A DNA stretch of 64,000 nucleotides. It comes from Spirodela intermedia (Eukaryota > Streptophyta > Magnoliopsida > Alismatales > Araceae). The DNA is taken from the NCBI GenBank assembly GCA_902729315.2, contig LR746264.1, positions 2,341,378 through 2,405,377 on the forward strand. The letters run 5' to 3'. Each line of letters starts with the position of its first letter. Position 1 is the first letter of the stretch. The notes under the pieces are model-generated. The model saw only the letters and a list, made by a program, of their open reading frames with translations, was not told the DNA's origin and searched no databases. Shown here piece by piece: positions 1 through 13,300 of this stretch. The translations under genes were made by a program, and so were the position numbers.

Positions 1-31
1 AATGTAACCGAGTAAAACACAGTAAAAACAC

Positions 32-3000
32 CTGCAATGCTTGATGAATCCTCTACAATTCGGCCACCGCCAAGTGCTCCACCCGAAACATGAAGACGTG
101 CATTAACAAATACCTGAGAACACCACAGATTGCATGTAAATATGACATCTGTAAATGGCAATGAAGAAGACTAAATAATTGAAATTAAAATTAAAAAAGA
201 CCCACAGCCGCATGCTGATATCTTGGAGAAGGTGAGACTCCAGGAGCGATGGCCCATTCCCAGCGACCATCTCTATGCTTTGCAAGACCATATGCACTAG
301 ATAGAGGCTACATAAAAATATATTAAAGCCTCATGTGAGTCACATAGATCATACAGAACCCGAAGCAGATTATACAGACAGTCCATCCACATTTGAAGAA
401 CAGAATCCCATTGAAAATCAGTGTTCTGTGGATGTAAAGAACGATCTATATTTGGGCATCTCTCTAAAGAAAATAATTGCACAAACAAGGACATAATGTC
501 ATACACGTGTTTGTTTTGATATCTGCATAGTGTGTACATAGCACTGTTGAATAGACCCATGTATTAACTTAGCATGGGCATACTTTATCCATAAAAGTCA
601 AACCTGCTTCTGTGGCCGAAAAGTATAGACTAGACGACTTTACAAAATATATGACACTTATGCTAGAGTTTGAAGAAAGGATATGAAAAAATAAAATGGA
701 ATGATTAGCCAGAATATTAGTTTGAATAGGATAAAAACAGCATTAAGCTTGAGAGACAAGTTATACCTCAACAACAGGACTCTATTTTTTTACCAATGGT
801 AAATCAAATGGTTAATTAAAAGCATTCGGGGATTGAGACAAGGGGATCTCTTATATCTACAATAAGGACAAAATCCTAGTGCAATGAAGAAAAAAGTTGC
901 AACAGGAGAAAAAATTAAAGAAATTGAAGTAGATCAAAGTCAAAGATTTCTCGCTCATTTTCAATTTGTCAAATGTATTATTGTCTTTGAAAAAGAGACT
1001 GCAGCTAATTTAGGCATCATTATTTTCTATGTCATTTGGCTAGTTAAAATGGACGTTTTCAATGGATCAGCTCTTTTAAATGTTAATTGAGAGCGAGAAA
1101 GAGAGTAGAGAAGTACAGCAGAAATAAGAATGAATGGAGGTTTATTGCAATTAATAGGACTAGATTGTCTGAAATTCGGGAACAGAAATCCATCTAACAG
1201 AGGTCCTAATAATATCTGCTGATTTTCAACCGGGTAATGGATGGAAAATAAAATTCGGGGGAGGGGGGGGGGGGGTAGATGATGGGGTGGAAATATTATC
1301 TGTAAAATTTCAGCAATTCCACAAAAATACCACATGAAAGAACAAGCATATCTATGCGATTTTGATGAATCTAGCAGGTTGTATCCGTGATCTATATTTT
1401 GGAGAGAAACCTTAAAAAGATAGTTGGTAAATACATTGATTTCCTTCAAATGCCTGAACATCCCCTACTGAACACCAGAAATTGAGATGGGAAACAAGAA
1501 ACCTTTGCCATCAATTGATGGTGACAAGGAATGTTGAGCTTGGCAGTGAAACGTAGATGGATTTCTCGCAGAAACAGTATTTTCCAGTGTAAAACCGAAA
1601 GGAAGCCTGTTTAGGCGATTTCCACAAAGATATCATGTGTCATAAAAAAAATATTTAAATTATCAATCGCGTCCGAATTATTCTTCTGTTACTGCAACAA
1701 AACCGACATTCATTCTGTATACCCTATAGCTGCCGTTGTAAACTTTTCAACTTAAATCTATTGAAGGCTACAGGGTAAAAGAAATTAAATAAATTTTCAG
1801 AAAATTACAGAAACATAAGATAAATGACCAACGAGATTGTATTGCACACACTAAACTGGTCAAGAGGAGTGGAAAGGGAACATGATCCTCGTACATCAGA
1901 ATTCAAAGTGACCCATAACAAGAAAAAATGTCATTCTGGTCCATTTATGTTAATCACCTCTATCTTGTCATACAAGAAGAGAAAAGAAGTTTGCACCTTT
2001 CTGTGATGCTGCATATTCTTCTTGACACTTTTATGTTTCTTCTTTGCTTGCTGTGGGCTAAAGGCGGCTATAATAATCATCATATAATTCACAAATATCA
2101 TGAGGATGAAATGCCCCATGATACTTTAAAAATAATGACCGCTTCTCTCGTTATTTGTACATGGCTATAAATTTGTCACAAATATCAATGAGTCAACTAG
2201 CATCAGATATTCTGTACAGAGAGGTCATTGTCCATTAAATTCCTCTGAAAACTGGGCTTCATAAGGAAGCATGACTTCTTGCCTTTGCATGATCGACTTA
2301 CTCCTTATTTACCTTAGTTGCTTTAACAACAACGTTGGATGTACAAGATCCAAAGATGCAACAAACTTCTCACTACCTTGCCTAATATCGACTTTCTAGC
2401 TGGTACAGAACATCTGAAATAAAAAATTGGGCCATGAAAGGTATGTTATAAGTCTCATGAAACAAATTTACAGGTACAAAATTATCTTCTTGGTTGAAGT
2501 TAAAGTTCATACAGCCATGAAATAAAGGGAATCTCCGCATATAATAGGGAGAATATAGATCATGCAGCAAAGTTAAGGTCACGACAGGAACAAATAATGG
2601 GCACGACAGGAACAAATAATGGGCCCGACAAGAACAAATATCTGACTCTTAACATATGACATATTCATAAAACAAGTCAACTGGTGGAATTGAAATTGCA
2701 AAAAATTATATATAATCTATATAGCATAAAGAAATAAAGAATTTTGTGCTATTTATAATCAACATTCTAGCCTTAACATAAAACAATATCTTACAACGTT
2801 GCTTGCATCTCTACCGCCACAAAGCAGAAGAAGACCATCAGACCGTGCACTTGCAGTGGCATACCTATTTATAAACATAAGAGAAGCAGCCTATGACTCG
2901 GAGAAGAAAACCACACAATACTATCAGGGAAAAAAAAAAGACACAGCAAAGTATTACACTTGAAACAAAGAACAAATTCAATTTAATACAAACAAAGAAT

Positions 3001-6000
3001 GATTCAAATAAAGAAACAAGATGAATAGGTTCTTAAAATTTTAAAAAAATGATACACATACAGAAACAAGATGAATAAATGTTCTAAAATTACCAGTCTT
3101 AATGCATGACTGCCAGTCTTGCATTCAGCTTTACATGGCATTACCTATCACATCTCACACGGAAGCCTGGAGAGGGAAGTAAATAAGTCAATGTCTTGAA
3201 AGAGGGAAGAGAGTTACTAGGGTTAGGACGTGTTGAGGGAAGGGGAGGACGAGATTTTTTGGCAGGCAGCAGCTTGCGGATGAGAGCAATGACCCTCTTG
3301 AAAGGTCACCAGAAACTGGAGCAAGGGTTCCTTCTAGAACCCAATCTAACCCCTTTTCTGTTATCTTCGAACTTTATATTTACATTCCATTCTCGGGAAA
3401 TATAAAATTTCTCGTAATCTTGTTTTGATTTTGGATGAATCAAGCAGTCATTCATGCATTTGGAACATGAGAAAGATATGCAACTTTTTTCCGAAACTAC
3501 CATCTAAATTCTACCGTTTTATTATGTACACAATTGTACATTGTTTTGCGTATAACTCTATGATGTGATCTCAATAAATGGAGAGTTATCATCATAATTC
3601 TTATCCCAGTTTCATTAAAGAAATCACAATTTCTATGTAATTAAATTATTTCAGCCTAATATGTGGATTGCCATGATCCAAAAGAATCAAGCATAGCTTA
3701 TTGCCAGCTAGAAACCATCAATAAATGTCAATAATATGAGTCGTCAAGCATATGCTGTGTTGTAAATCGATTCTGAATATCTAAACAGTCATATCTGAAA
3801 TCTTCATTTCGTTTTCACCAAGCTGGTAAAATAAGCAATAGTACCCCATACAGCAATAAATGGATTTCTTGAGTGAGTTTGTTGTGTTCTATGGAGCCTA
3901 GCTATGCTAAAATGCAGAGTTAGCACGTGGATCAACCTTTAAGGTCGACGAGGGGGTTGGAAGGGGGCAGCAAGGCCCCCCTCTTGGGGGTCGTGGGCCA
4001 GACCCCCCAGCTTTTATTGTTTGAGTATACTCTACCAAAGACACTCTTTCATGTTAAGGGTCTGTCTTAATCCCAACGTATATAAGCCAGAAGTAGGACA
4101 TCTGTCAGTGTGAAGGCATGTTACGACTATACAAAGTTGATGGTAAAATTCTGCAGAGGCAAGTGACTGTAGATCTTGCATTGAGAGAGAACCACAATAG
4201 ATAATGATGTTTCTCTTTCATCTTCTCTTATTTGCTTGTGGTTTGTGAGAATTACTGTTTCTTAATTCTCACAGAGTATATGAACAATTACAGCACACAG
4301 CTGTCCTCAATTCAAAGATCATAACCTTCATGCAAGTGTGAGCAATTATGAGAATAGAACAAAAGGTAAGGCAAGCACAAGCAAGAGCACTCACATGCAT
4401 GGAGGAGGGCCCTCCCCCTCTGGTTCCAATTTCCTCCACTCATAAGGCTTGGCAGAAGTATCTAATGCCCAAACATCAGCTAAAGGACGCTTTCCTAAAG
4501 AAATTGTACAGATTTTATACAGTAAGCACCTACTAGCAAACTCTTTGAAAAACCCATTGAAAAGTTAAACCTACATATCTGGAAATGAAAATGCTGCTTA
4601 CCATCATTTCCTCCTATTACCAGCAAATATCTTTGGCCCACTAGAGCCATCACATGCCCATAGCGTGGTCCAGGCCCTTGTCCTTGGACAGTGACCCTGC
4701 ACTTATGTTCATAGGTTCCTTTGAGCAATGTGTGGAACATTAGACAGACAAGAAATAAAGAGATAAAATAGATGCATCAAAAACCTGTGCCAACGTGGTC
4801 GTAGTTGTGTTAAGTCAAGAACATGAAGATCCTCAGCAGATAAGCCAGCAGGACCTATCCCACCCTAGAACAAATCAAGGCCAATTCTAAAATGAGTTTC
4901 ATTCACCGTCTGCAAAAATAACGATCACAAACCAAATAAAAGGCTAGTTTTAGGGTCTATTCCCTGTATACACCTGAATGACCACCATGGTACCCACAGC
5001 AGTTGCAACATGTGCTGCCCGAGGTGAGGGAGGCTCTCCAACAGGTTTAAGCCTGAACAAGAGTTCAGTTTAACTAAGCCATACATGAGATAATAGAAAA
5101 AAACTTTATGAGTATGCACAAACTCTACTAGTGTTTGCAAAGCGTTTCACTGTTCGACAGGCTGATTAAGAAAAGTAAACAAGATCCTCACGAGACACCT
5201 AAAACAGCTTAGACACCATGCTGGTCATTTAAGAAATAGGAAGATATTAGGTACTTGCCTTGACCATTTATTTGCCTGCACATCATAGCAGTGTACATCC
5301 GCTGTTGCTCCAGCAAGACCTGGAATTCAAGACATAATGATGGCTTATAAGCAGTCCCCGTAAAACTGCCCCTACGACAGAAGAGCATGATATAAGTCAA
5401 TCCCCAAGTTTTTTTTTAAAGGAGGTGTCAGCTTCCTTAATCGTGTTTCATTTCCCTCTTTAATCTGAATAGGAATTTCATCAATCAAACGAGACAACAA
5501 GACAAAGGCTTGTTCTGCATGCCGATAATTACATAATTTCAGTGTCAGCGACCATCCGAACAACCAGAAATTGGTCAGAAGCAACTGAGTACAATACGGT
5601 TGATATTTTCTCCGTGTACCGTGCGCAGGCAATAACAGGTCTATACGAACAATGAAAATAAAATATAAAGGGAGAGGAGAGAGAGAGATGGGGAGCAGAA
5701 CAGAGCAGAGCAAAGAAGAATGGAGATTCATACGAATGCCAGCACTCCCTGCAGGGGATGGAGGGGCTGCAGAATTGCCCTCGAGGGCGGTAGCGCCGCC
5801 GAAGAGGATAAGGCGAGCGCCTATATAACCTCGTGTGCCCTCCTCACCGACGGCCCCGATGGCTGTCAGCGTGTGCCCACACCTCGAACCGGCACCGTCC
5901 TCCTTCTTCTCAATGACAGCATTGAGGACCGAGTAAGTTGGGGCAGGACGGGGACCTGCCACGGCAGCCAGAGGAGGAGGAAGAGGATGTTCCTGACGCG

Positions 6001-6151
6001 TGGGCGATGTCGAAGCTGAGGGAGAAGCTTCCTCAGGGAGAGGATGTTCCTGACGCTCAGTGGAAGGTTTGCAGCCGTCGTCGAGGTGACGACTTGAGGT
6101 GGAGGGGGCCTGGCCGGCGTCCCCCGCCATTGATAGAGCACTCACATCCAT
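32..6151 (-). CDS. BSL: BSU1-like Kelch-repeat Ser/Thr phosphatase, 5' part (9 exons; 3' end outside window)
   Basis: Members of this plant family join N-terminal Kelch repeats to a C-terminal PP1-like phosphatase and act in brassinosteroid signalling. Nine exons join in frame (minus strand): 6151-5734, 5319-5259, 5052-4974, 4864-4785, 4696-4602, 4494-4395, 2864-2795, 307-206 and 113-32, giving about 362 residues. Recognisable landmarks are APTYSVLNAVIEKKEDGAG, RLILFGGATALEGNSA, ATADVHCYDVQANKWSR, GPAGLSAEDLHVLDL, GPGPRYGHVMALVGQRYL, ADVWALDTSAKPYEWRKL and SPSPRYQHAAVFVNARLHVS, which run through the beta-propeller. The phosphatase domain lies beyond position 1. I chose the ATG at 6151 because it is the first true in-frame ATG; the open frame extends upstream without one. 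Intron 2 starts with GC (5258-5257) rather than GT. Introns 6 (about 1.5 kb) and 7 (about 2.5 kb) are long and AT-rich and hold nothing I recognise beyond the short repeats listed separately. BSL1, BSL2 and BSL3 cannot be told apart here. Confidence 0.93.
2580..2640. repeat. 22-bp tandem repeat, about 2.8 copies, in BSL intron 7
   Basis: The unit CACGACAGGAACAAATAATG plus GG is repeated at 2580, 2602 and 2624, with small changes in the last copy. It lies inside the long seventh intron of the BSL gene. No function is apparent. Confidence 0.85.
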
Positions 6152-7380
6152 GCGCTGTAAATCGCCGGAGCCAATTATCTCGCCGCCCGCGGGATCAGGA
6201 ACTGCCCGCAAGCTATCTTTCCCAGGGAACGGCGGGGGACGCGTCCATCAGAATGTGATCGAGCAGCTCGCAGGGAGAATTCACACCAGAAGCCACGCCC
6301 AGAGGCCAGTCGAGCTTCGAATCAGGCGACGACGGGGTCGACAAAGAGCCTCCGATTCCCTCCCTCCGCCCCTCCCCGCTGCCCGCCTAGCAGAGGCCAG
6401 ATGACTGAAGGAAGGGAGATGCAGAGAGATCCCCCTAGAACGATGCCTACCCCCCTCCCTCCCCTCCCTCGTCCTCCTGCTCCTCACGGGGGCGTCGCCT
6501 TGCTGCCCCGCTGGTCGACAGAACAGATGGGCCCAGACTCGAGGAAGATTACACTCCGCCACCAGTCGGATGAAGCCAAATCTCAGCCGAAAAGGATTTA
6601 AGCTCGTAATTAACGACGATGGGCCTCCGACCGGAGACGACATCTGCGTACAGGGTCATCTCTTTCTCTCTCCTCTCTGCCTATCTACTCTCTCTCTTCT
6701 CTCTCTCCTCTCCCTCTCTCCATCACGTAAATGACGTCATTGGAGTAACCATTTTTGCCGGCTGCAACAGCCCGTGATGCGATCGCGTCCCTCCGTTTAC
6801 CGCTTTCCATGACGTCATTCTCACAAGAAACACTTATTTCTCAGTCCTCAGGGCGAAGACCGGACAAAAAACATTGTGTTGACTTTTTACCCACGGAACA
6901 GAACATCCACCCCCCAAAATCTCCACGTCAGCGGCCCCCGCCGCCCCTTGAGGACCGAATCTTCTAAAAAATATATAATTGATAAAAAACAGAAAATTCA
7001 AGTCTACGATTAAACGAAAAAAGTCACAGTTGACCAATTAGTCGCCTAAGCAAGAAAAATCGCGGTTGTCAACCCAAGTGGACAAGCCAAAAGTCAACCC
7101 ACAAAGTCGTGTACTGCTTTCGTTAGTGGGGCGATAGATAATTATAGATGAATTTCGGGTAATTATTTGAAAATAAAAGGCCATTTATGAAGGATGGTAT
7201 GCATTTTTATGAAAATTTAGGAAATATAACAGAATATTATATTCAGTGTATGAACGCCTATTTTTTCTAGAATAAATAATTTCACATATTACTTCTCATT
7301 TTTTTTATTTATTCTTGGTTTTTATAATAATATCCCCTTCGACCGGATGCTCTTCGCTGCTCTCGGGGAAGAAAGAGGCG
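6152..7380. promoter_or_regulatory. Divergent promoter and 5' leaders between BSL and TATDN1
   Basis: The 1.2 kb between two divergently read start codons must hold both promoters. Two perfect TGACGTCA palindromes (bZIP-type sites) lie at 6732-6739 and 6810-6817. A CT-rich tract covers 6655-6722; on the BSL mRNA strand it reads GA-rich, as in many leaders of this window. TATA-like stretches occur at about 6968-6978 and 7321-7331, either of which could serve TATDN1. W-box cores (TTGAC or GTCAA) are seen near 6878, 7030, 7055 and 7073. Transcription starts cannot be fixed from sequence alone. Confidence 0.6.
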
Positions 7381-10300
7381 ATGGCGTCGTCGTCTCTCCG
7401 GATGATCGGTGAGTAGGCGCCGGCGGGGCGGGGTGCTCTGCGGCTCCGATTTTCTTCTTCACGATCTGGACGTCTATCGGCATCTTCTCTTCTTGCTTCG
7501 GCTGCTGATCACCTGTTCAACTCCTTGTGTTGTCCTCGCTTTGCGTTCTCCTCTGCATTCGGGCGTCGGCTCCATCGATGTCGGACGAACGAGGGAACAG
7601 ACATTGCCGTCAACTTCACAGGTGAGCGCACAGCGACTGAGATGGAGGCCGTCTTTGTTGTAGCATTGGATTTGGATGCGGCTGAATGTGGGGGAGTGAC
7701 TTACCTTCTTCTGGAACGTTTTGTCGCTATCTCTCACCTCTCCTCGGATGGAGACGTGGTTCAGACGGTATGTTCAGGGGCGTTTACAACGGCAGGCAGT
7801 GCCATGCAGCGGACATATCCAACGTCTTGAGGAGGGCCTGGGCCGCTGGGGTTGAACGGATCATCGTGAGACATCGTGCTCTGTGCTCCTCTTCTTCCCA
7901 CGTCTATCAATGTTTCCTGCTTGTCTAATCGAGAGAGGATACTTAGCGTCTGTCTCGTCTGTCTCGTCTGTCTGCTGTACGTGTCCAACAGGTCACAGGT
8001 GGTTCTCTGGAAGAATCGAAGGCGGCCCTGGAAATTGCTGAAACGGATGGTTGTTGCTTGTACCCTTCTTCCTCACGTCTCTTCATTCTTTCTTGTTTGT
8101 TTTTGCTTCAAGTTTTTACGTTAAGTGTCAAACTGTTGATTCGTTGGTCACAAGGATTCCCGCTACCAGTGACCAAAGTTTTTACGTTGATTTGGTTATG
8201 AGTACATGTAGCTTTATCTGTTTTAAGTTTCATCCAATCGCTGTGCCTTTCCTTGTAGTTCTCTATTCTTCTCATTAACCTGCTGCGACCATGCAGGCCG
8301 TCTCTTCTGTACAGTCGGGGTCCATCCTACTAGGTGCCAGGTGAGGGACCAAAACCTTTCAGTTACTTCATTACGAAAAAATGTAAAAAAAGAAGGAAAG
8401 GTGATCATTTGTAGACGCACCAATCCTCCCACCACACGGTCTCATCACTTGCCATTCTATCTGGTCCTTCAGCACATTGCAGTGGGTTATTTCTAGTGAT
8501 GTCCGTGTTATTACATTGCCTAGGAGTTTGATGAGAGTGGGGATCCAGAAAAGCACTTTCAGGCACTTGCATCACTGGCCAAGGAAGGAGTTGAAAAGGG
8601 AAAGGTACATTTTTCCTTGACTGTTTGCTGTAGTAACATCAGGAGTGATACGTGCAACCATGGTTTCAGTTATTCTTTGCGAAGAAAATATGCTATGCTC
8701 TACCCAGATGGTTTTGTAAATCAATTTTTCATGGGCACTAGTGAAATTCGAAGACTCATTGTGTATTAGATGGTCATAGCCCTGGAGTGTCCATGTTCTA
8801 TTTTAAAATGCTCTCTCTCTCTTACGATTTCGGGAAAATATTAAAAAGAATTTTCTTTTGTTGAACTATGGATATCAGTATTACTAAATCTAATTATCAA
8901 GAGTGGTTACTTTGATTTATTCACGAATCACATTCTACCTTGATTTGAACTGTTTAGGAAGCACGTGCTACGGTACAATGAATGATATGATGTGATGTTA
9001 GATGTTAAATATCAAGCTCAAAGCTAGGAAACGGTAAATTCACGAATGCTGTAATTTGGTGTTGTAGGATTGTAGATCTGTTGGAGCAGCTCTTATAGTT
9101 CTGTTGCATGCTATGATGTTAGTTGTAAATATCAAGTTAACACTGGGAAACTCTATAGTCAAGAATGTTTTAAACTTTCTTTTGTAGGATTGTATTTTTT
9201 GTGAGGCAGATCTTGTGCTTCTCATGACTCACATTGAAAAGAAGTTTAATGCTGAACTTCTGGAGACTAAATTGCGACCCTCATATTGAATTATTTCTTT
9301 TTATTTGTAAAACACCGTCATAGTGTTTGCTCACAAAAATGCCATGATGAGTAAGACACCCTTTGGGGCAAATTTGTTCATCTGGTTATGAGTTTTGAAC
9401 TTTTTGTTTCTTCCTTGTTTATTGTCGTGGTTAAGATGGATATTGTTATGTCTTGTGAACTGACGTTGTTTCATAGGTGGTGGCAATTGGCGAATGTGGA
9501 CTGGACTATGATAGGCTTCACTTTTGTCCAGCTGAAGTGCAGAGAAAGTGGGCTAACAATTTAGTTAATTTATTTCTCCATTGCTCATGTACTATGATTT
9601 TATGCTAGTCTTATTAAATTTCTTACTTAAATTCAGGTATTTTGGGAAGCAATTTAAATTAGCAGAAACGTTTCAGTTACCTATGTTTCTTCACATGCGT
9701 GCTGCCGTGGGAGACTTTTGTGATATATTGGCTCAAAATAAGAGCAAGTAATTTTTCTGGCCATTCAAATTTCCGAGAAGTCAATATTAGCTTTTCAATG
9801 TTTTCTTACGTTTTTCCGTTTCCATTTAAAATACACAATATATTCAGCATTGCTGTTGATTAATTTCCTTCCATGTTTTTATTGATTTGGCCAGGGGTCA
9901 AAAAGTATCTTTTCACAGGTTCAAAGAATGTATTCGTTACAATGAAATCTGAGTAGAATTTTCAGAATTTTGAACTTGTTATCATGAAATCTGAAATGTG
10001 CATGACAATTAATTGTGAGAAGGAACTTTTTAAACTTGAAAAATTTCGTGGTCATAAAGTGTAAATCCTTTCTTTCTATATTTTATTCTGGTAAATTTGG
10101 TTCTTGTGAAGTGAGATGATCTTTGCATAATTTGCAAATCAAAGAAGCTGGTATCTCACAGGATATTCCAAACTAGCATGCATTTCTGGTTTCTCTCTTG
10201 AAATCAGAGCGGGAAAAGTTGACTGCGATTTATATCTCGTGAAGCATGTAGTGACTGTTTTGGATGTTTAATTTTGTTGTTGTGATCAATAAGTTTTAGG

Positions 10301-13300
10301 TCCTTGAGATGGTTATGTCAATTTATTAATTTTTTCTATTAGGATTACTAGGTGTATCATTTAAATATGGATCCTTCCCAGTGATCATGCCTAGAACCTT
10401 TCTAACAGAGGCATATCCTTGATTATGCGGGCTGTGAATGATATCTTCAATGGCATGTTGGATGCAACTTTCAATTGAATGGGGGCTGATAAGTTTTTAG
10501 CCTCGAGGAAACAGAATCTGAAATCATATAATTCAAGGAAGTTGAGCTCCTAAGGGCTTTGTGTGCTTGTTATATTCTAATTTTTAGGGCTGTCAATAGT
10601 AGTAATTGTCATAGGGAACCCTTCTTACATTCATGAATTTGGTAATGATTATGGAAACATGTATGCCATTATGTTTGTGAAGGATTCTAAATTTATGTTC
10701 CAGTGATCATCATTGCATTAGAAGCTGTCTCGCTTCATGTGGAAGTTTAATTACTTAGGTAAGCTTATCACGATCATGATATTACTTCGAAGGATTACAT
10801 ATAAATCGACAACAATCTAATGTTTTCCATGGTTAGATAAAATGCTTTAATTTGGAACCTCTTCTACATTTTATATGTCCTCAATGATTTTGCATTCTAA
10901 GAGATCATTTCGTTTGCTGAAATTGAATTGCACAATCACGCTGTTGAAAATTGTGCTGTTTGGTTACGTTTTGATGGCAGTCTGCCTTTGAGAATTTTTC
11001 TTTCTAGAAAGAAAAGTCATAATGTAATATTTACTTGTTCAACAGATTCAGCATGGGTGTTGCACATTCATTTACCGGTACTGCAGAAGATCGGGATAGA
11101 CTTCTATCATTTGATGGCCTTTTCATTGGTAATTTTGTTTACGTTTGTTATATTTTCCAAATTATTGTCTCTGTCGCCTTGTTATCATATCAAGAAGCAG
11201 AAACGAGTTTAACTTGGTGGAATTCCTTTGCATTCCTAGTGGTCCTTTACCATAAGTCCATGTACAGTTCAAGGTCTTTGGTGTCTGTGGAAGTTGTGCA
11301 GAATAATTGTCGATTTTGCTCCCATATATCCTTCTCTTGCTTCATGCACTAATTACATATGTTGATCTGCTATTTAATCGGATAAGTGGAGATTCATAAT
11401 ATCTCATTGATATGCTTGGTAGGTGTTAATGGCTGCTCTTTGAAAACAAGTGATAACCTTGACGTCGTGAGAGGCATTCCCATTGAGAGGATAATGATAG
11501 AGACTGATTCTCCTTACTGTGAAATAAAGAACACTCATGCTGGAATTCATTTTGTTAAATCAACATGGCCTTCAAAGAAAAAAGAGAAGTATGATGATGA
11601 CTCTACGGTTAAAGGTCGTAATGAACCTTGTCTTGTAAGGTAAAAGTCTTTTCAAGCCATTCTGTGTGTTTAATATCATTTCTCCTATCATTGATTTTAG
11701 TCCTGATACTAAATTTAAAGCTGAAGATTGGTATACACACTCATTGCCTTGTGATTCTTCATTTTTTGCGAGCTTTCTGTTTCACATGATTGGTAATTCA
11801 AAATTTTAATGTTCTAGTAAGTTGGTGTTGGTGATGATGTGCCACTTCTTAGTTGCTTTTCCTATATCAACATCATGCAATGAATATTAATCAATCTTCT
11901 TAGGAATTAATAAAAAATTCCATGTTAACGATACCTAAATATCATCATTATTTTCATCAATGGTATTTTAATTTGGAATGGATTGGATTGGATAACTGAC
12001 TTTTCCATATCTAACCTGATCTTGATTGTTGTTGGATCATCCGAATTGAACCATTTAATAGAAGGCAGTAAATTCAGCATTACCTATAATTTAAAACATA
12101 AAACTATAAAGTAAAAAAAAACAGGGTAACCAATAAAAAAAAGGAAAAATCAAAGAAAGAAAAGAAACGGAAAATATGATATCATACGAAGCTACCATTA
12201 TCCTGAATTTCATAAACATACAGATGAGAGACTTGTGATAGAATATCATTTGACAAGGTGGTAATCTAGTTCACATCTAAGGTATTAGATCTCGTTGTGA
12301 AGAAAAACAACATGACATATGCTAATTGGTTATACGAATATTTATTGATCAATGATATTGATACGAATAAATTGAAGAGAATTGGGCCTTCATCATGTCT
12401 GGCATCCTTTTGGACGAAAGCTATGCCAACCATAACCAAATGATGAAATCGTGAAGTTTATATAACATTATTCACATAAATTGTTAGGAGATTGTGATTG
12501 ACAATGGCCAGAATTGTCTTAAAACACGTTCATCCCTGCTGACCACCTGAATATTAGGACTCGAATTTGTTGAGTCTGCTTTTGCTTGTTGAAAGTGCTG
12601 ATGGAAAGATTCATAAAGGTTGGCCCTTTCATATGATGTTTGCTGATTTTTTCATAGATATCATGTACTTGCATCTTTCCTCTAATGTTATCCTTAACTG
12701 TTTGCAAACACATCTTGATTATCAAATGAAAGTATATGAATATTTCATTCATATCTCTGCCTGACCACATGCCTTGTCATCTTTATGTCCGATCAAATGC
12801 ATTCTATCGCACTTATGCACAATTATCATGACTAAATGGCTTACTATTTTCATCCATATACCTTTTTTATTTCATTTTTGTTCTTCGTTCTTTGAACTGC
12901 CTTTTTATTAGACTGTATTGGCTAGGCACTTATGAATCTTCCCTTAGGGATATTCCTTCATTCAGGTTTGGGTATAGATAACGAGTTTTGAAGGATGCTA
13001 AACACCTAATGAAGATATTCCTTCATGTAGGATTGAAGTCTGGGAGTCTGTAGGCATTTTGAATATTGGTGTGAGCCGAGCTCAAAATTAGATATTGATA
13101 TTTGCATGTGAAGCAAGAGCTACGATGTAATCTCTCGAATCAATTGTACATAATCTTTCTTGAGCTCATTGTAGATTCCTTTCGCTAGTCTGTCAGCACT
13201 AGCTTCAACGTTTTCTATGTACCATACAGTGGGAACATATCTTTCTTGGGCGACCAGTAAACAGATTACCATATTGGCTCTTGCCACGTTGTCCTATGTT

